Source: Bordetella genomosp. 10 | GTDB lineage: Bacteria > Pseudomonadota > Gammaproteobacteria > Burkholderiales > Burkholderiaceae_B | DNA length: 64,000 nucleotides | Direction: 5' to 3' | Assembly: GCF_002261225.1 (NCBI RefSeq) | Contig: NZ_NEVM01000001.1 | Coordinates: 248,001 to 312,000, forward strand | Part shown: in pieces, positions 17,569-28,391 of the stretch | How positions within the stretch are numbered: position 1 is the first letter of the stretch | How the letters are laid out: every line of letters begins with the position of its first letter | The notes under the pieces: generated by a model | The model's input: the letters and a program-made list of their open reading frames with translations, nothing else | What the model was told of the DNA's origin: nothing | The model's database searches: none | Program-made: the position numbers and the translations under genes

Positions 17569-18803
17569 GGATTCGGCGCGGCGGCCGCGGTGTCGGCCTT
17601 GGCCGCCGCCGCGTTGCCGTCGGGCGCCTGGCGCTGGCCCACCGTGGGCCAGCTTCCCGCCATCTGCACGACGTGCGGGTCGACCTGGTCGCCCGGCCGG
17701 ATGCGCTGCAAGCCGTTGACGACGATGCGCTCGCCGGCCTTCAGCCCGCTGTCCACCACCCGCAGCCCGCCCTGGCTGGCGCCCAGCCGCACTTCGCGGT
17801 ATTGCGCGTGGTTGCTGTCGTCCAGCACCATGACGAAGCGCTTGTTCTGGTCGGTGCCCAGCGCCTTTTCGTCGATCAGCAGCGCCTCGCGCGGCGCGCC
17901 GCCGCCCAGGCGGATGCGGGCGTACAGGCCCGGCACCAGGCTGCCGTCGCGATTGTCGAAGGTGGCGCGCACGCGGATCGTGCCCGAGGTCGTGTCCAGG
18001 CGGTTGTCGACGTACTGCACCGTGCCCTGGCGCGAATAGCCGTCTTCATTGGCCAGCCCCAGGTCCACCGGCACCGGGGCGCCCTTGCCGGTGCGCGCCG
18101 GATTCACGTACTTCAGGAAAGTCTGCTCGTCGACGTCGAAGGAGGCGTACATGCGGTCGACCGAGACCAGGGTGGTCAGCGGCGTCGATCCCGCGCCGGC
18201 GGCCACCAGGTTGCCTTCGGTCACCTCGGCCTTGGACACCTGGCCGGAGACCGGCGCCAGGATGTGGGTGTAGCCGAGGTTCAGGCGGGCGATTTCCAGG
18301 GCTGCCTGCGCCGCCTTCAGGTTGGCGGCGGCTTCGCGGGCGTCGTTCTGCTTCTGTTCCAGGTCGCGGCGGGCGATGGCGTTGTCGGCGATCAGGCGGT
18401 TGGCGCGGGCCAGGTCGGAGGTGGTGTAGGCCACCCGCGCCTGCGCGCCGGCCAGGTTGGCTTCCGCCCGCGACACCTCGGCCTGGTAGGGAAGGGGGTC
18501 GATGGTGAACAGTTCGTCGCCCTTGCGCACCAGGGCGCCGTCCTTGAACCGCACGGCGACCAGGGTGCCGGAGACGCGCGGGCGGATCTCCACGCGGTCC
18601 ACGGCTTCCAGGCGGCCCGAATAGCTTTGCCAGTCGGTGATCCGGCGCTGCACGACCACGGCGACGTCGACGGGAGTGGCTTGGGGGGCGGCGGCGGCCG
18701 TTGCGGGGGCGCCGCCGTGTCCACGCAGCACGGCGATGCCGCCGGCCACGAGGATGACGGCCAGCGTGCCGGCCAGGGCAAGGCGATTGCGCGATTTGGT
18801 CAT
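17562..18803 (-). CDS. RND efflux periplasmic adaptor (AcrA/MexA family)
   Basis: A 413-residue membrane-fusion protein. The start is ATG 18801-18803, with AAGGAAC eight bases upstream; the longer frame has no RBS. An N-terminal hydrophobic anchor (LALAGTLAVILVAGGIAVL) lacks a lipobox cysteine. A barrel-sandwich (lipoyl) half-motif follows (ITDWQSYSGRLEAVDRVEIR), then a helical hairpin (about 120-190, EVSRAEANLAGAQARVAYTT), the second lipoyl half (YTHILAPVSGQVSKAEV) and beta-barrel domains. It is the first gene of the efflux operon, read divergently from the LysR gene. An Ala-rich tail precedes the stop. Confidence 0.92.
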   Translation of the reverse strand: MTKSRNRLALAGTLAVILVAGGIAVLRGHGGAPATAAAAPQATPVDVAVVVQRRITDWQSYSGRLEAVDRVEIRPRVSGTLVAVRFKDGALVRKGDELFTIDPLPYQAEVSRAEANLAGAQARVAYTTSDLARANRLIADNAIARRDLEQKQNDAREAAANLKAAQAALEIARLNLGYTHILAPVSGQVSKAEVTEGNLVAAGAGSTPLTTLVSVDRMYASFDVDEQTFLKYVNPARTGKGAPVPVDLGLANEDGYSRQGTVQYVDNRLDTTSGTIRVRATFDNRDGSLVPGLYARIRLGGGAPREALLIDEKALGTDQNKRFVMVLDDSNHAQYREVRLGASQGGLRVVDSGLKAGERIVVNGLQRIRPGDQVDPHVVQMAGSWPTVGQRQAPDGNAAAAKADTAAAAPNPA

Positions 18804-19213
18804 TACAGTTCCTTGAGCGGAATGCGTACGGGCACCGATCAGTGTTGCCGCCTGGCGCGGGTGGCGCCGGATCACGTGCGGCGGACGCGTAGCCGCGTCC
18901 GGGCCGGGCTGCGAGCCTGGCCTGCGCTGGGGTATTTATGTTTCTTGCCACGCCGGGGCGTGGACGCCCGCGGGGCCGGTCCTTGGCGAAAACCGGCGTC
19001 GCGGGTGAGCGATACGTGATCGAGACGATGGGCGGAGCGGCCCGCCGTGGCTGCGGGGGCCGCCTGATCCGTAACCGTTTGGTTGTCGGAATGGCGGCAT
19101 TCTGGCTGTTTTGTTCCCCGGAATAAATATCTCTACATAAACAACACTATTCGGTGCGGGCGAACAATTATTTGTTCATAATCTCGGCACACCCCTAACA
19201 CCCGAGGTACGCC
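18804..19213. promoter_or_regulatory. divergent promoter region between the efflux operon and LysR gene, with a perfect dyad
   Basis: 410 bp without a gene. The LysR-proximal third is AT-rich. It holds a perfect dyad, GAACAATTATTTGTTC (19162-19177; 6-bp arms, 4-bp spacer), 37 bp before the LysR start. Such short dyads in a divergent region are the usual site of LysR-type autoregulation and activation of the neighbouring operon. The efflux-proximal 200 bp are GC-rich and show nothing I can name. Confidence 0.6.
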
Positions 19214-20293
19214 ATGGACCGCTTCCAGGCCATGCAGGTGTTCACCAGGGTCGTCGACGCCAACAGCTTCACCCGGGCCGCCGACCATCTGGGCCTGCCC
19301 CGCACCACCGTCACCACCATCATCCAGAATCTCGAGAAGCTGCTCAACGTGCGGCTGCTCAACCGCACCACGCGGCGCCTGAGCCTGACGCCGGACGGCG
19401 CCGCGTACTACGAGCGCTGCATCCGCATCCTGGCCGACGTGGACGAGGCCGAGGCGGCTTTCCAGGACGCCTCGCGGCGGCCGCGCGGCAAATTGCGCAT
19501 CGACACGCCGGCCGCCATCGGGCGGCTGATCCTGATCCCGTCATTGTGCGAATTCCACGAAAGATATCCGGACATCGAGCTGTATATCGGCATGGGCGAC
19601 CGTCCCGTGGACCTGGTGCAGGAAGCGGTGGACTGCGTGATCCGCGTCGGCGAGCTGCAGGATTCCAGCCTGGTGGCGCGCCGCATCGGCATGTTCGAGG
19701 GCATCAGTTGCGCGGCGCCCAGCTACATCGAGCGCTACGGCGCGCCGACCACGCTGGAGGAGTTGGCCGGCCACAAGGCGGTCAATTATTTTTCCAGCCG
19801 CACCGGCCGTCCCTTCGACTGGGACTTCATGGTCGACGGCGAGAAAATCGAAGTGAAGATGGAGGGCGTGGTGTCGGTCAACGATGCCGATGCCTACATG
19901 GCGTGCGGCCTGCAGGGCTTCGGCCTGATCCAGCCGCCGCGCTACATGGCCCTGCCTTATCTGCAGAGCGGCGAGCTGGTGGAGATCCTGTCCGACTGGA
20001 AGCCCAAGTCCATGCCGATCTCGGTGGTGTATCCGCACAACCGGCACCTGTCGCCGAAGGTGCGCGCCTTCACCGATTGGGCGGCGGAGATCTTCAGCCG
20101 CTGTCCGCTGTTGAGCGGCCGCGGCGACACCGCGGACAGCGTCTGCACCTGGGCGGGTGAAACACTGCACCGCGGCGGCGCGGCGAAGCTCGCCGAAAAG
20201 GCCGCGGCCAAGGTGCCCGCCGACGCCGGCGTCCTGTCCCTGGCCGCGCAGTTGGAGGAAGCGGGCGACCGCGTCGCCACCGCCCGCACCTGA
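19214..20293 (+). CDS. LysR-family regulator, likely of the divergent efflux operon
   Basis: A 359-residue regulator. The winged HTH is at residues 1-60 (MQVFTRVVDANSFTRAADHL, LPRTTVTTIIQNLEKLL), followed by a periplasmic-binding-like effector domain to about residue 300. The subfamily resembles CrgA/AaeR-type LysR proteins (GKLRIDTPAAIGRLILIPSL). A 50-residue extension beyond the usual 300-310 length (from about TADSVCTWAGETLHRGG) is Ala/Glu-rich and unusual. The start has GAGG upstream. It is divergent from the RND operon with a dyad between, so control of efflux is likely but inferred. The next LysR gene begins only 3 bp after its stop. Confidence 0.88.
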   Translation: MDRFQAMQVFTRVVDANSFTRAADHLGLPRTTVTTIIQNLEKLLNVRLLNRTTRRLSLTPDGAAYYERCIRILADVDEAEAAFQDASRRPRGKLRIDTPAAIGRLILIPSLCEFHERYPDIELYIGMGDRPVDLVQEAVDCVIRVGELQDSSLVARRIGMFEGISCAAPSYIERYGAPTTLEELAGHKAVNYFSSRTGRPFDWDFMVDGEKIEVKMEGVVSVNDADAYMACGLQGFGLIQPPRYMALPYLQSGELVEILSDWKPKSMPISVVYPHNRHLSPKVRAFTDWAAEIFSRCPLLSGRGDTADSVCTWAGETLHRGGAAKLAEKAAAKVPADAGVLSLAAQLEEAGDRVATART

Positions 20294-20296
20294 CGC

Positions 20297-21214
20297 ATGA
20301 AAGGCTCGCGCCAGTCGCTGACCTCGCTGCGCATTTTCCTTTCCGCGGCCCGCCACCTGAATTTCAGCCGGGCCGCGGAAGCGCTCAGCCTCACCCAGAG
20401 CGCGGTGAGCAAGCACATCCAGGCGCTGGAGGCGCGACTGGGCGTGAGCCTGTTCAAGCGCCTGCCGACGGGCCTGCGCCTGACCTACGCGGGCGCGCTC
20501 TACCTGGAACGGGTCGGCGCCGCCATGCGCCTGCTCGACGAGGCCGATGCCCTGGTGGCGGGGCCGGGCGCGCGCGTGGCCTTGAACATCGCGGTGTCGC
20601 CGTCTTTCGCCCAGTTCTGCCTGATCCCGGGCCTGCGCGAATTCTTCGACGCGCATCCCGACATCCGCATCAACGTGCGGCCGCGCCTGGTACACGGGCG
20701 CGAAAAGGCCGAACGCTTCGACGCCGAGATCCAGTTGCATACCGGCCATATGTCGGGCATGTCGGCCCAATACCTGTGCGGCCGCGAAATGGCGCTGGTC
20801 GGCGCCGCGTCCCTGTTCGCGGGCAGGCCGGTGCGCGACGTCGACGACCTGGCGGACGTGCCGCTGCTCAAGCGCGCCCAGCGCGGCTACGGCTGGGACG
20901 AATGGAAAAGCCAGGTCGCGCCCCTGTGGCCGGGGCCGGCCGCCACCGCGCCCGAATACGAGGGGTTTTCCGTGCTGATGCCGGCGGTGCTCAACGGCCT
21001 GGGCGTGGCCATCGCGCCCCTGTGCATGGTCCTGGACCCCTTGCGGGAAGGCGTGTTGCAGCGTCCCCTGGGCGAGACGGTGGAAGGCCGCTACGGCTAT
21101 TACCTGATGCGTCCGCGCCCGGACGTCGGCGGTCCTTACCTGGACGCCTTTTGCGAATGGATCCTGGCGCGCGCCGCCAGTTTGAACCGGGCGGTCGAAG
21201 CGCTGCGCGGGTGA
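20297..21214 (+). CDS. LysR-family regulator (GcvA-like)
   Basis: A 305-residue protein with an N-terminal HTH (LRIFLSAARHLNFSRAAEAL, LTQSAVSKHIQALEARLGVS) and a LysR substrate-binding domain. The GcvA-type features are SLTSLRIFLSAARHLNF at the start and LFKRLPTGLRLTYAG at the wing. It begins three bases after the stop of another LysR gene, so the two are translated from one message; tandem LysR pairs are uncommon. Downstream are an orphan Bug binding protein and an M28 peptidase in the same direction, which could be its targets. Effector unknown. Confidence 0.88.
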   Translation: MKGSRQSLTSLRIFLSAARHLNFSRAAEALSLTQSAVSKHIQALEARLGVSLFKRLPTGLRLTYAGALYLERVGAAMRLLDEADALVAGPGARVALNIAVSPSFAQFCLIPGLREFFDAHPDIRINVRPRLVHGREKAERFDAEIQLHTGHMSGMSAQYLCGREMALVGAASLFAGRPVRDVDDLADVPLLKRAQRGYGWDEWKSQVAPLWPGPAATAPEYEGFSVLMPAVLNGLGVAIAPLCMVLDPLREGVLQRPLGETVEGRYGYYLMRPRPDVGGPYLDAFCEWILARAASLNRAVEALRG

Positions 21215-21302
21215 GGGCGCGGTGGCCGGGCCCGCTGAAACGGCGCGGCTTGGCATCCCCGCGGCCGCGTATCGGTGACGGCAGGGGCGACAGCAGACAG
21301 CC

Positions 21303-21317
21303 ATTCCAAAATGGAAT
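21303..21317. promoter_or_regulatory. perfect dyad upstream of the Bug-protein gene
   Basis: ATTCCAAAATGGAAT has two 6-bp perfect arms around AAA, 83 bp before the tctC-type gene in a 185-bp gap. It is a plausible operator for the adjacent LysR regulator or another dimeric regulator. The LysR T-N11-A rule is met within it. Function is inferred from position only. Confidence 0.4.
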
Positions 21318-21399
21318 ACCGCATGCCTATATGTCGCTTCCGGCCCGACGGACGGCGTAGGCAGAATGGGATTGTTTCCATTGGTTTCCGAGTCCCGCC

Positions 21400-22392
21400 A
21401 TGAGCCTTCCCCAGCCCCTCAAGTCCATCAAGGCCCTATGGGCCGCCGCCTCCCTGGCGTTGGCCTGCGCCGCGCCGGCGGCCATGGCGGCTTATCCCGA
21501 ACAACCCATCCGCATCATCGTGCCGTACACCGCCGGTGGCAGTTCGGACGTGATCGCCCGCGCCATCAGCGACGAACTGACCGCCGAACTCGGCCAGTCG
21601 GTGATCGTGGAGAACCGCGCCGGCGCGGGCTCCATGATCGGCACCGCCTACGTCGCCGCCGAGAAGCCGGACGGCTACACGCTGCTGCTGGCGGACGTGC
21701 CTTTCACCATCGTCCCGGCGCTCTACGGCGAGCGCGTCAAGTACGACGCCGCCAAGGATTTCGCGCCGATTTCGCTGCTGGGCCTGTCGCCCATGTACCT
21801 CTTCGTCACGCCCACCTTCAAGGCGAAGTCGGTGGCCGACCTGGTCGAGATGGCCAAGGCCAAGCCGGGGTCGATTTCCATCGGTTCCGGCGGCAATGGC
21901 TCGCTGACCCACCTGATGGCCGAACTGCTGATGCTGAATACCGGCATCAAGCTGGTCCACATCCCGTACAAGGGCGCGTCGGCGGCGGCCAACGACCTGG
22001 CCGGCGGCCAGATCGAAACCAGCTTCACCACCATGCCCACGGCCAGCGCCCTGTACCAGGGCGGCAAGATCCGCCCCCTGGCGGTGTCCAGCCCGCAGCG
22101 CCAGGCCGATACGCCCGACGTGCCCACTTTCGAGGAGGCCGGCGTGCCCAATATGACGGTGCAAAGCTGGTGGGGCCTGGTGGCGCCCGCCAAGACGCCC
22201 GCGCCCGTGTTGGCGCGCCTGAATACGGCCATGGAGAAGGTCATGCAGTCGCCCAAGGTCAAGAGCCGCTTGAACGGGGTGGGCGTGAACGTCCCCGCCG
22301 ACACCAGCGCCAAGGCCTTGCAGGTCCTGCTGACGGCCGATTTCGCCCGTTGGCAGGACGTCGTCAAGCGCGCGGGCGTGAAGTTCGAATGA
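21400..22392 (+). CDS. orphan tripartite-tricarboxylate (Bug/TctC) solute-binding protein
   Basis: A 330-residue periplasmic protein. The signal peptide covers about residues 1-30 (AAASLALACAAPAAMAA), with mature start YPEQPIRIIVPYTAGGSSDV. This start plus VENRAGAGSMIGT, VHIPYKGASAAANDLAGGQI and SWWGLVAPAKTPAPVLARLN are the Bug-family signatures. Bug proteins bind small organic acids, amides or aromatic acids. No TctA or TctB membrane subunits are nearby, as is usual for Bordetella-type Bug genes. The M28 peptidase gene downstream is separated by a repeat element carrying a weak terminator hairpin. The ligand is unknown. Confidence 0.92.
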   Translation: MSLPQPLKSIKALWAAASLALACAAPAAMAAYPEQPIRIIVPYTAGGSSDVIARAISDELTAELGQSVIVENRAGAGSMIGTAYVAAEKPDGYTLLLADVPFTIVPALYGERVKYDAAKDFAPISLLGLSPMYLFVTPTFKAKSVADLVEMAKAKPGSISIGSGGNGSLTHLMAELLMLNTGIKLVHIPYKGASAAANDLAGGQIETSFTTMPTASALYQGGKIRPLAVSSPQRQADTPDVPTFEEAGVPNMTVQSWWGLVAPAKTPAPVLARLNTAMEKVMQSPKVKSRLNGVGVNVPADTSAKALQVLLTADFARWQDVVKRAGVKFE

Positions 22393-22403
22393 TACGAATG
22401 ACG

Positions 22404-22609
22404 AAAAACGCCCCCACGCCGCTTGCTGCCCCCCGAGGGGCTTTTTTGCCTTCGGCGGCCTGGCGGCAAAAAAATGCCGAGCGCAAGCCTCGATGCGCAT
22501 CCAGGGCGTCGCGGAGCCGGCTTTGCCGGTCCGCCAACGCCGCCCCCTTGAGGGGGCCCGCGAAGCGGGTAGGGGGTGGGCCTCCCCTCGCGGCCCGGCG
22601 GCAAAAAAG
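22404..22609. repeat. intergenic repeat element, copy 1 (modules A and B)
   Basis: This spacer between the Bug and M28 genes is built from two modules. Module A contains GCCCCCCGAGGGGC followed by T6 (22428-22447), a short-stem intrinsic terminator. Module B (about 22529-22590) carries a GCCCCCTTGAGGGGGC hairpin and GCGAAGCGGGTAGGGGGTGG. The same modules recur at 24526-24715 and 24722-24782, with B nearly identical. The element ends in GGCAAAAAAGGAG, so its edge supplies the ribosome-binding site of the M28 gene. Confidence 0.85.
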
Positions 22610-22618
22610 GAGACCCTG

Positions 22619-23917
22619 ATGGAAGACTGGTTGTTGACGGCCGGCGCCGATGCGGCGCTGATGGATGATTTCAACGCGATTTGCGCCTTCGGCGGCCGCC
22701 TTTCCGGCTCCGGCCAGGACACGGCGGCGATCGCCTGGGCCCTGGCGCGCATGCGCAAGACCGGCGGCACCGTGCGCAAGGCGCAAGTGCCTTACGACGG
22801 CTGGCGCGCCGGCAGCGCCGAATTGCAGTTGCTGGGGCCCGAGCCGCGCGCGCTGGCCTGCCGCGCGCTGCTGCGCTCGGCCCCGACCCCGGCCGGCGGC
22901 CTCGTGGGCGAAGTCCTGGATCTCGGCCAGGGGCGCGTGGAGGATTTCGAGCGCGCCGGCGACGCGGTGCGCGGCAAGATCGTGCTGGTCCGCCACGAGT
23001 ATCCCTTCTCGCCGACGCATTTGCACCGGCGCCGCAAGTACGACCAGGCGGTGGCGCGCGGCGCGGCCGGCTTCCTGATCGCCAATCCCCTGCCCGGGCG
23101 CGGCGTGCTGTCCGGTTCGTCGGGCCGCCCGCGCGGCGCCGCCGGCATTCCCGCCGCCTACATCGACTTCGAAGGCAGCCAGGCGTTGGCCGCGGCTGCC
23201 GCCGCGGGTCGCTGCGAGGTGCGGCTGCTGCTCACGGGCGAGGAACAGGAGAACGCGCTGGCCGATCTCGCCATTCTCGACATCCCGGGCGGCAGCGATG
23301 CCCGCGTCGTCATCAGCGCCCACATGGACGGCCACGACCTGGGGACCAGCGCCCTGGACAACGCCACCGGCGTCGCCGTCGCCCTCGCCGCCGCGCGCGC
23401 GCTGGCCCCGCGCGTTTCCGCGCGGACGCATGGCCTGCGGGTGTGCCTGTTCACGGCGGAGGAATGGGCGCTGGCCGGCTCGGCCCGCTACCTGGACGAC
23501 ATGGATCCGGCCGAACGCGCCACGCTGAAGTTGAACATCAACCTGGATACCGTGGCGGGCGACAGCGCGCTCACCGCCATGATCAGCGAGTATCCGGCCC
23601 TGGCGCCTTTCGTCGCGGCGGCCGCCGCGGACGCGGACACTTCCGTGGGCACATACCTGCCGTTCATGTCCAATTCGGATCACGCCAATTTCGCGCGCCA
23701 CGGGATTCCGGCGCTGCGCCTGACCGCGGGCTTCGACCGGCCCGAATCGAACGTGAACAACATCCTGGCGGCCGGCGACGTGGCCGGCGTCGTCGACGAG
23801 GCGGACCTGCGCAATGCGTTGCGCGTCACCTGCGCCATGGCGTGGCGCGGCCTGACGCTGCCGCGCGCGGAGCTGGACGCGTTGGCGGTTGGCGGGAAAT
23901 GGGGCAGGGCGGCGTAG
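22619..23917 (+). CDS. M28-family zinc aminopeptidase/amidohydrolase with PA-type insert
   Basis: A 432-residue protein. The start is ATG 22619 behind AAGGAG; a frame running 126 bp further upstream only reads the repeat element. A PA-like domain spans about residues 90-190 (GKIVLVRHEYPFSP, RGAAGFLIANPLPG). The catalytic domain has all expected di-zinc ligands with family spacing: H235, D247, E281/E282, D310 and H355, in HMDGHD, ALDNATG, FTAEEW, NLDT and NSDHANFARHG. The spacing H-12-D-35-E-28-D equals that of Streptomyces aminopeptidase. There is no signal peptide, so it is cytoplasmic. Its pairing with a Bug protein suggests processing of an imported peptide or amide, which is inference. 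Confidence 0.9.
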   Translation: MEDWLLTAGADAALMDDFNAICAFGGRLSGSGQDTAAIAWALARMRKTGGTVRKAQVPYDGWRAGSAELQLLGPEPRALACRALLRSAPTPAGGLVGEVLDLGQGRVEDFERAGDAVRGKIVLVRHEYPFSPTHLHRRRKYDQAVARGAAGFLIANPLPGRGVLSGSSGRPRGAAGIPAAYIDFEGSQALAAAAAAGRCEVRLLLTGEEQENALADLAILDIPGGSDARVVISAHMDGHDLGTSALDNATGVAVALAAARALAPRVSARTHGLRVCLFTAEEWALAGSARYLDDMDPAERATLKLNINLDTVAGDSALTAMISEYPALAPFVAAAAADADTSVGTYLPFMSNSDHANFARHGIPALRLTAGFDRPESNVNNILAAGDVAGVVDEADLRNALRVTCAMAWRGLTLPRAELDALAVGGKWGRAA

Positions 23918-24283
23918 GACGCGGCGCAGGAGAGGGTATGGACCGGTATGGACCGGAAGGTCCGCAAGCGCGGGTTGCGGAGAACGCGGGGCTGGCGGGG
24001 CGGGAAATGCCCGGTTAAGGGAAGTGCGCGGTTAAGAGGTTAAGCGGTTAATGAAAACAAGGAACATCAGTTCACTTTTCAGAATTTTCCGACAGCGAAG
24101 GTAATCACCAAGGTCGTTCTGGCGAAAGTGATCCACGCTAGAATTTTCGACCTCTTACCCCCCTCGGCTTCTTCCCTCCCCCCAGGCTCCGCACTTCTCC
24201 ATTGCGTGCCCCCGGCGACCCGCCGCCGAGGCGCGTCGTGGGCCTGCGCGCGCCGCAACGGCCACCGGCCAGGAGTCTTCTCC

Positions 24284-24508
24284 ATGATCCACATTTCGTA
24301 TTCCGGCGGATGTTATCCCGGCCTGGGTTGCGGCTACGACGACGATGACGAGGATGTGAATGCGCCGCGCCAGAAACGTTCGCTTCCGGATCCCCAGGAG
24401 GGATGCTTCGGGCCATTGCTGCCGAGCGACGCCGAGCGACAAAGAGCCCCGGAGTTTGCGTGGCTGGCTTCTGCATGGCAGCTTTTGCCTTGGCGTGGGA
24501 TGGCATGA
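24284..24508 (+). CDS. possible small protein, 74 aa
   Basis: A frame starting MIHISYSGGCYPGLGCGYDD with CCAGGAGTCTTCTCC ahead of the ATG, a usable ribosome-binding site. The N-terminal half has a Gly/Cys segment and an acidic DDDDEDV run; the remainder is unremarkable and ends WQLLPWRGMA. No family is recognised. It stops just before the repeat element. The compositional shift from acidic to neutral and the lack of a partner gene make it doubtful. Confidence 0.3.
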   Translation: MIHISYSGGCYPGLGCGYDDDDEDVNAPRQKRSLPDPQEGCFGPLLPSDAERQRAPEFAWLASAWQLLPWRGMA

Positions 24509-24525
24509 CAAGGCATGGCGCGACG

Positions 24526-24715
24526 CAAAAAAATGCCCCCACGCCGCGCGGCCTGCGCCGCTTGCTGCCCCCCGAGGGAGCGTTTTTGCCTTGGGGCGGA
24601 CCGGCGGCAAAAAAGAAGCAACGCCCATCGAAGACACCGCGGAGCCGGGTCCCCCGGTCCGCCGGTGTCGCCCCCTTTTGAGGGGGCCGCGCGCAGCGCG
24701 GTAGGGGGTGGGCCC
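24526..24715. repeat. intergenic repeat element, copy 2
   Basis: This copy has module A (CCCCCACGCCGC, then CTTGCTGCCCCCCGAGGGAG and CGTTTTTGCC) and module B (GGTCCGCCGGTGTCGCCCCC, then GAGGGGGC and GGTAGGGGGTGGGCCC). It matches copy 1 in order and orientation with several substitutions. It lies downstream of the converging SYLF gene, whose transcript it may end. Confidence 0.8.
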
Positions 24716-24721
24716 ATCCTT

Positions 24722-24782
24722 CCGGTCCGCCAACGCCGCCCCCTTGAGGGGGCCCGCGCAGCGGGTACGGGGTGGGCTCCCC
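24722..24782. repeat. intergenic repeat element, copy 3 (module B only)
   Basis: About 60 bp starting CCGGTCCGCCAACGCCGCCC, nearly identical to module B of copy 1 (differences at three or so positions), with the GCCCCCTTGAGGGGGC hairpin and CCCGCGCAGCGGG. It directly follows copy 2 and ends 19 bp from the stop of the SYLF lipoprotein gene. Confidence 0.8.
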
Positions 24783-24800
24783 TTGCTGCCGCGGAGCCGA

Positions 24801-25379
24801 TCAAAGATCCAGCTTGTTGATCTTCGTGCCTTCGACCGTCAGGTTGGCCATCAGGCCGGCGTTGGTCAGCACGAACGCCACCACTGCCTGGCGGGCGGTC
24901 GTGGTGTCGATGGCGCCGTTCGCGCCCACCTTGGCCAGCGCCACCGAGGCGTCGGCGCCCGCCGTCCAGCCGTTGCTGTTGCGGAATTTATCCAGCTCGT
25001 TCTGCGTCATGAACATGATGACGACGGCCTTGGACTGGGCGCCGGCCTGCAAGCCGAAGGAGCCGGTCGTCGTGCTGTAGTAGCCCGCGGGGGCGCCGCC
25101 CACCTTCAGCACGCCCTGGCCGTATTCGGCGCCGAACATGAAGCCGGCGGCCAGCACGTTCGGGAAGACCAGGATGCCCCTGGCGCGGTTGCCCATTTCA
25201 CGCGAGCCCGGCACGGAGCTATAGAGACGGTTCAGAGTGGTGTCCGCGCCGCTGTTCAATTCCTGGCGCTTGTTGGCGTTGCTACCGCTGGCATTGTTGC
25301 CGGTGGTGGTGCAAGCGGCCAGGGCGGCCGACATGATCAGGGCAGCGGGTATGGTCACGAAATTGCGGCGGTTCATCAT
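24801..25379 (-). CDS. SYLF/Ysc84-domain lipoprotein
   Basis: A 192-residue probable outer-membrane lipoprotein. The signal ends IMSAALAACTTT, with lipobox L-A-A-C. The SYLF (Ysc84/BPSL1445-like) domain fills residues 50-190: LNRLYSSVPGSREMGNRARG, ILVFPNVLAAGFMFGAEYGQ, GVLKVGGAPAGYYSTTTGSF. SYLF domains bind lipids; in bacteria the role is undefined. Two adjacent ATGs (25379, 25376) follow GGAG; either may be used. A single-gene unit, with glycogen phosphorylase further upstream on the same strand after 168 bp. Confidence 0.9.
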   Translation of the reverse strand: MMNRRNFVTIPAALIMSAALAACTTTGNNASGSNANKRQELNSGADTTLNRLYSSVPGSREMGNRARGILVFPNVLAAGFMFGAEYGQGVLKVGGAPAGYYSTTTGSFGLQAGAQSKAVVIMFMTQNELDKFRNSNGWTAGADASVALAKVGANGAIDTTTARQAVVAFVLTNAGLMANLTVEGTKINKLDL

Positions 25380-25547
25380 TGTTATCTCCGGCTAAGTTGG
25401 TAAGGCGGCGGATGTCGCCCGCGCCAAGCATTATTCGCTTGAATCACGGATAGGAAAGCGACACTCGCCTACGAGATGCAACTGCCGTGCCTGACCTCAT
25501 CCGTAAGGCGGTTTTCCCTCTGGCGGCGGCCCGAAAAGCCCGGTAAT

Positions 25548-28055
<2,508 letters not shown>

Positions 28056-28391
28056 GACAAGTCCTCGGGCTAGGGTCTGTCGACACTGGAGCGGTCGGAT
28101 AAAAAATCCTAATCCAAAAGAGTGGCCGTTTGAAGGCAGGGGGTCAAGGAAAGCGCAACAAAGATGCGCGCCCCGATGTCCGCGCCACGGGCGCGATGCA
28201 CGCGCCGCACCACTCGGGGGAGGCCGCCGGCGGCGCGGAATAGGGGGGGACGTGGGATCCTTCGTGGGATCCATTGCCGCGATCCTGTTACCCAGCAGAA
28301 CCGGCGCGCCGTCTGTCATGGTGCAGGATGGCCGTTTTCCATATGTATGCATCTGTAATGCAATTGCGTTGTTTTTTCCGAGACCGACATC
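28056..28391. other. divergent spacer between glgP and the unrecognised gene pair
   Basis: 336 bp. The glgP side holds GAGGA (RBS) and GGATAAAAAATCC (28098-28110), a small inverted repeat in an AT-rich patch that may be the glgP promoter. The middle (28160-28290) is GC-rich and shows nothing. The right end (28330-28385) is markedly AT-rich, with TTTCCATATG and GTAATGCAATTGC just before the next gene, a probable promoter without a clear consensus match. Confidence 0.4.

Larger units (their letters stand above)
23918..24800. other. 880-bp spacer between M28 and SYLF genes
   Basis: No strong gene. From the left: 23918-24120 holds a short repeat of GGTATGGACCG and a GCGGTTAA-rich tract. At 24284-24508 is one weak small ORF with an RBS. 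From 24526 to 24782 lie two copies of the intergenic repeat family. The centre around 24030-24150 is the only AT-richer part and may hold a promoter for the small ORF. Nothing else is recognised. Confidence 0.6.

Noticed and set aside
12729..19019. A 2,096-codon open frame on the plus strand across the efflux operon
   Set aside because: It is antisense to three well-supported RND genes. It is open only because high-GC codon bias removes stops from the opposite strand, and it has His/Gln/Arg-rich shadow composition and no domain.
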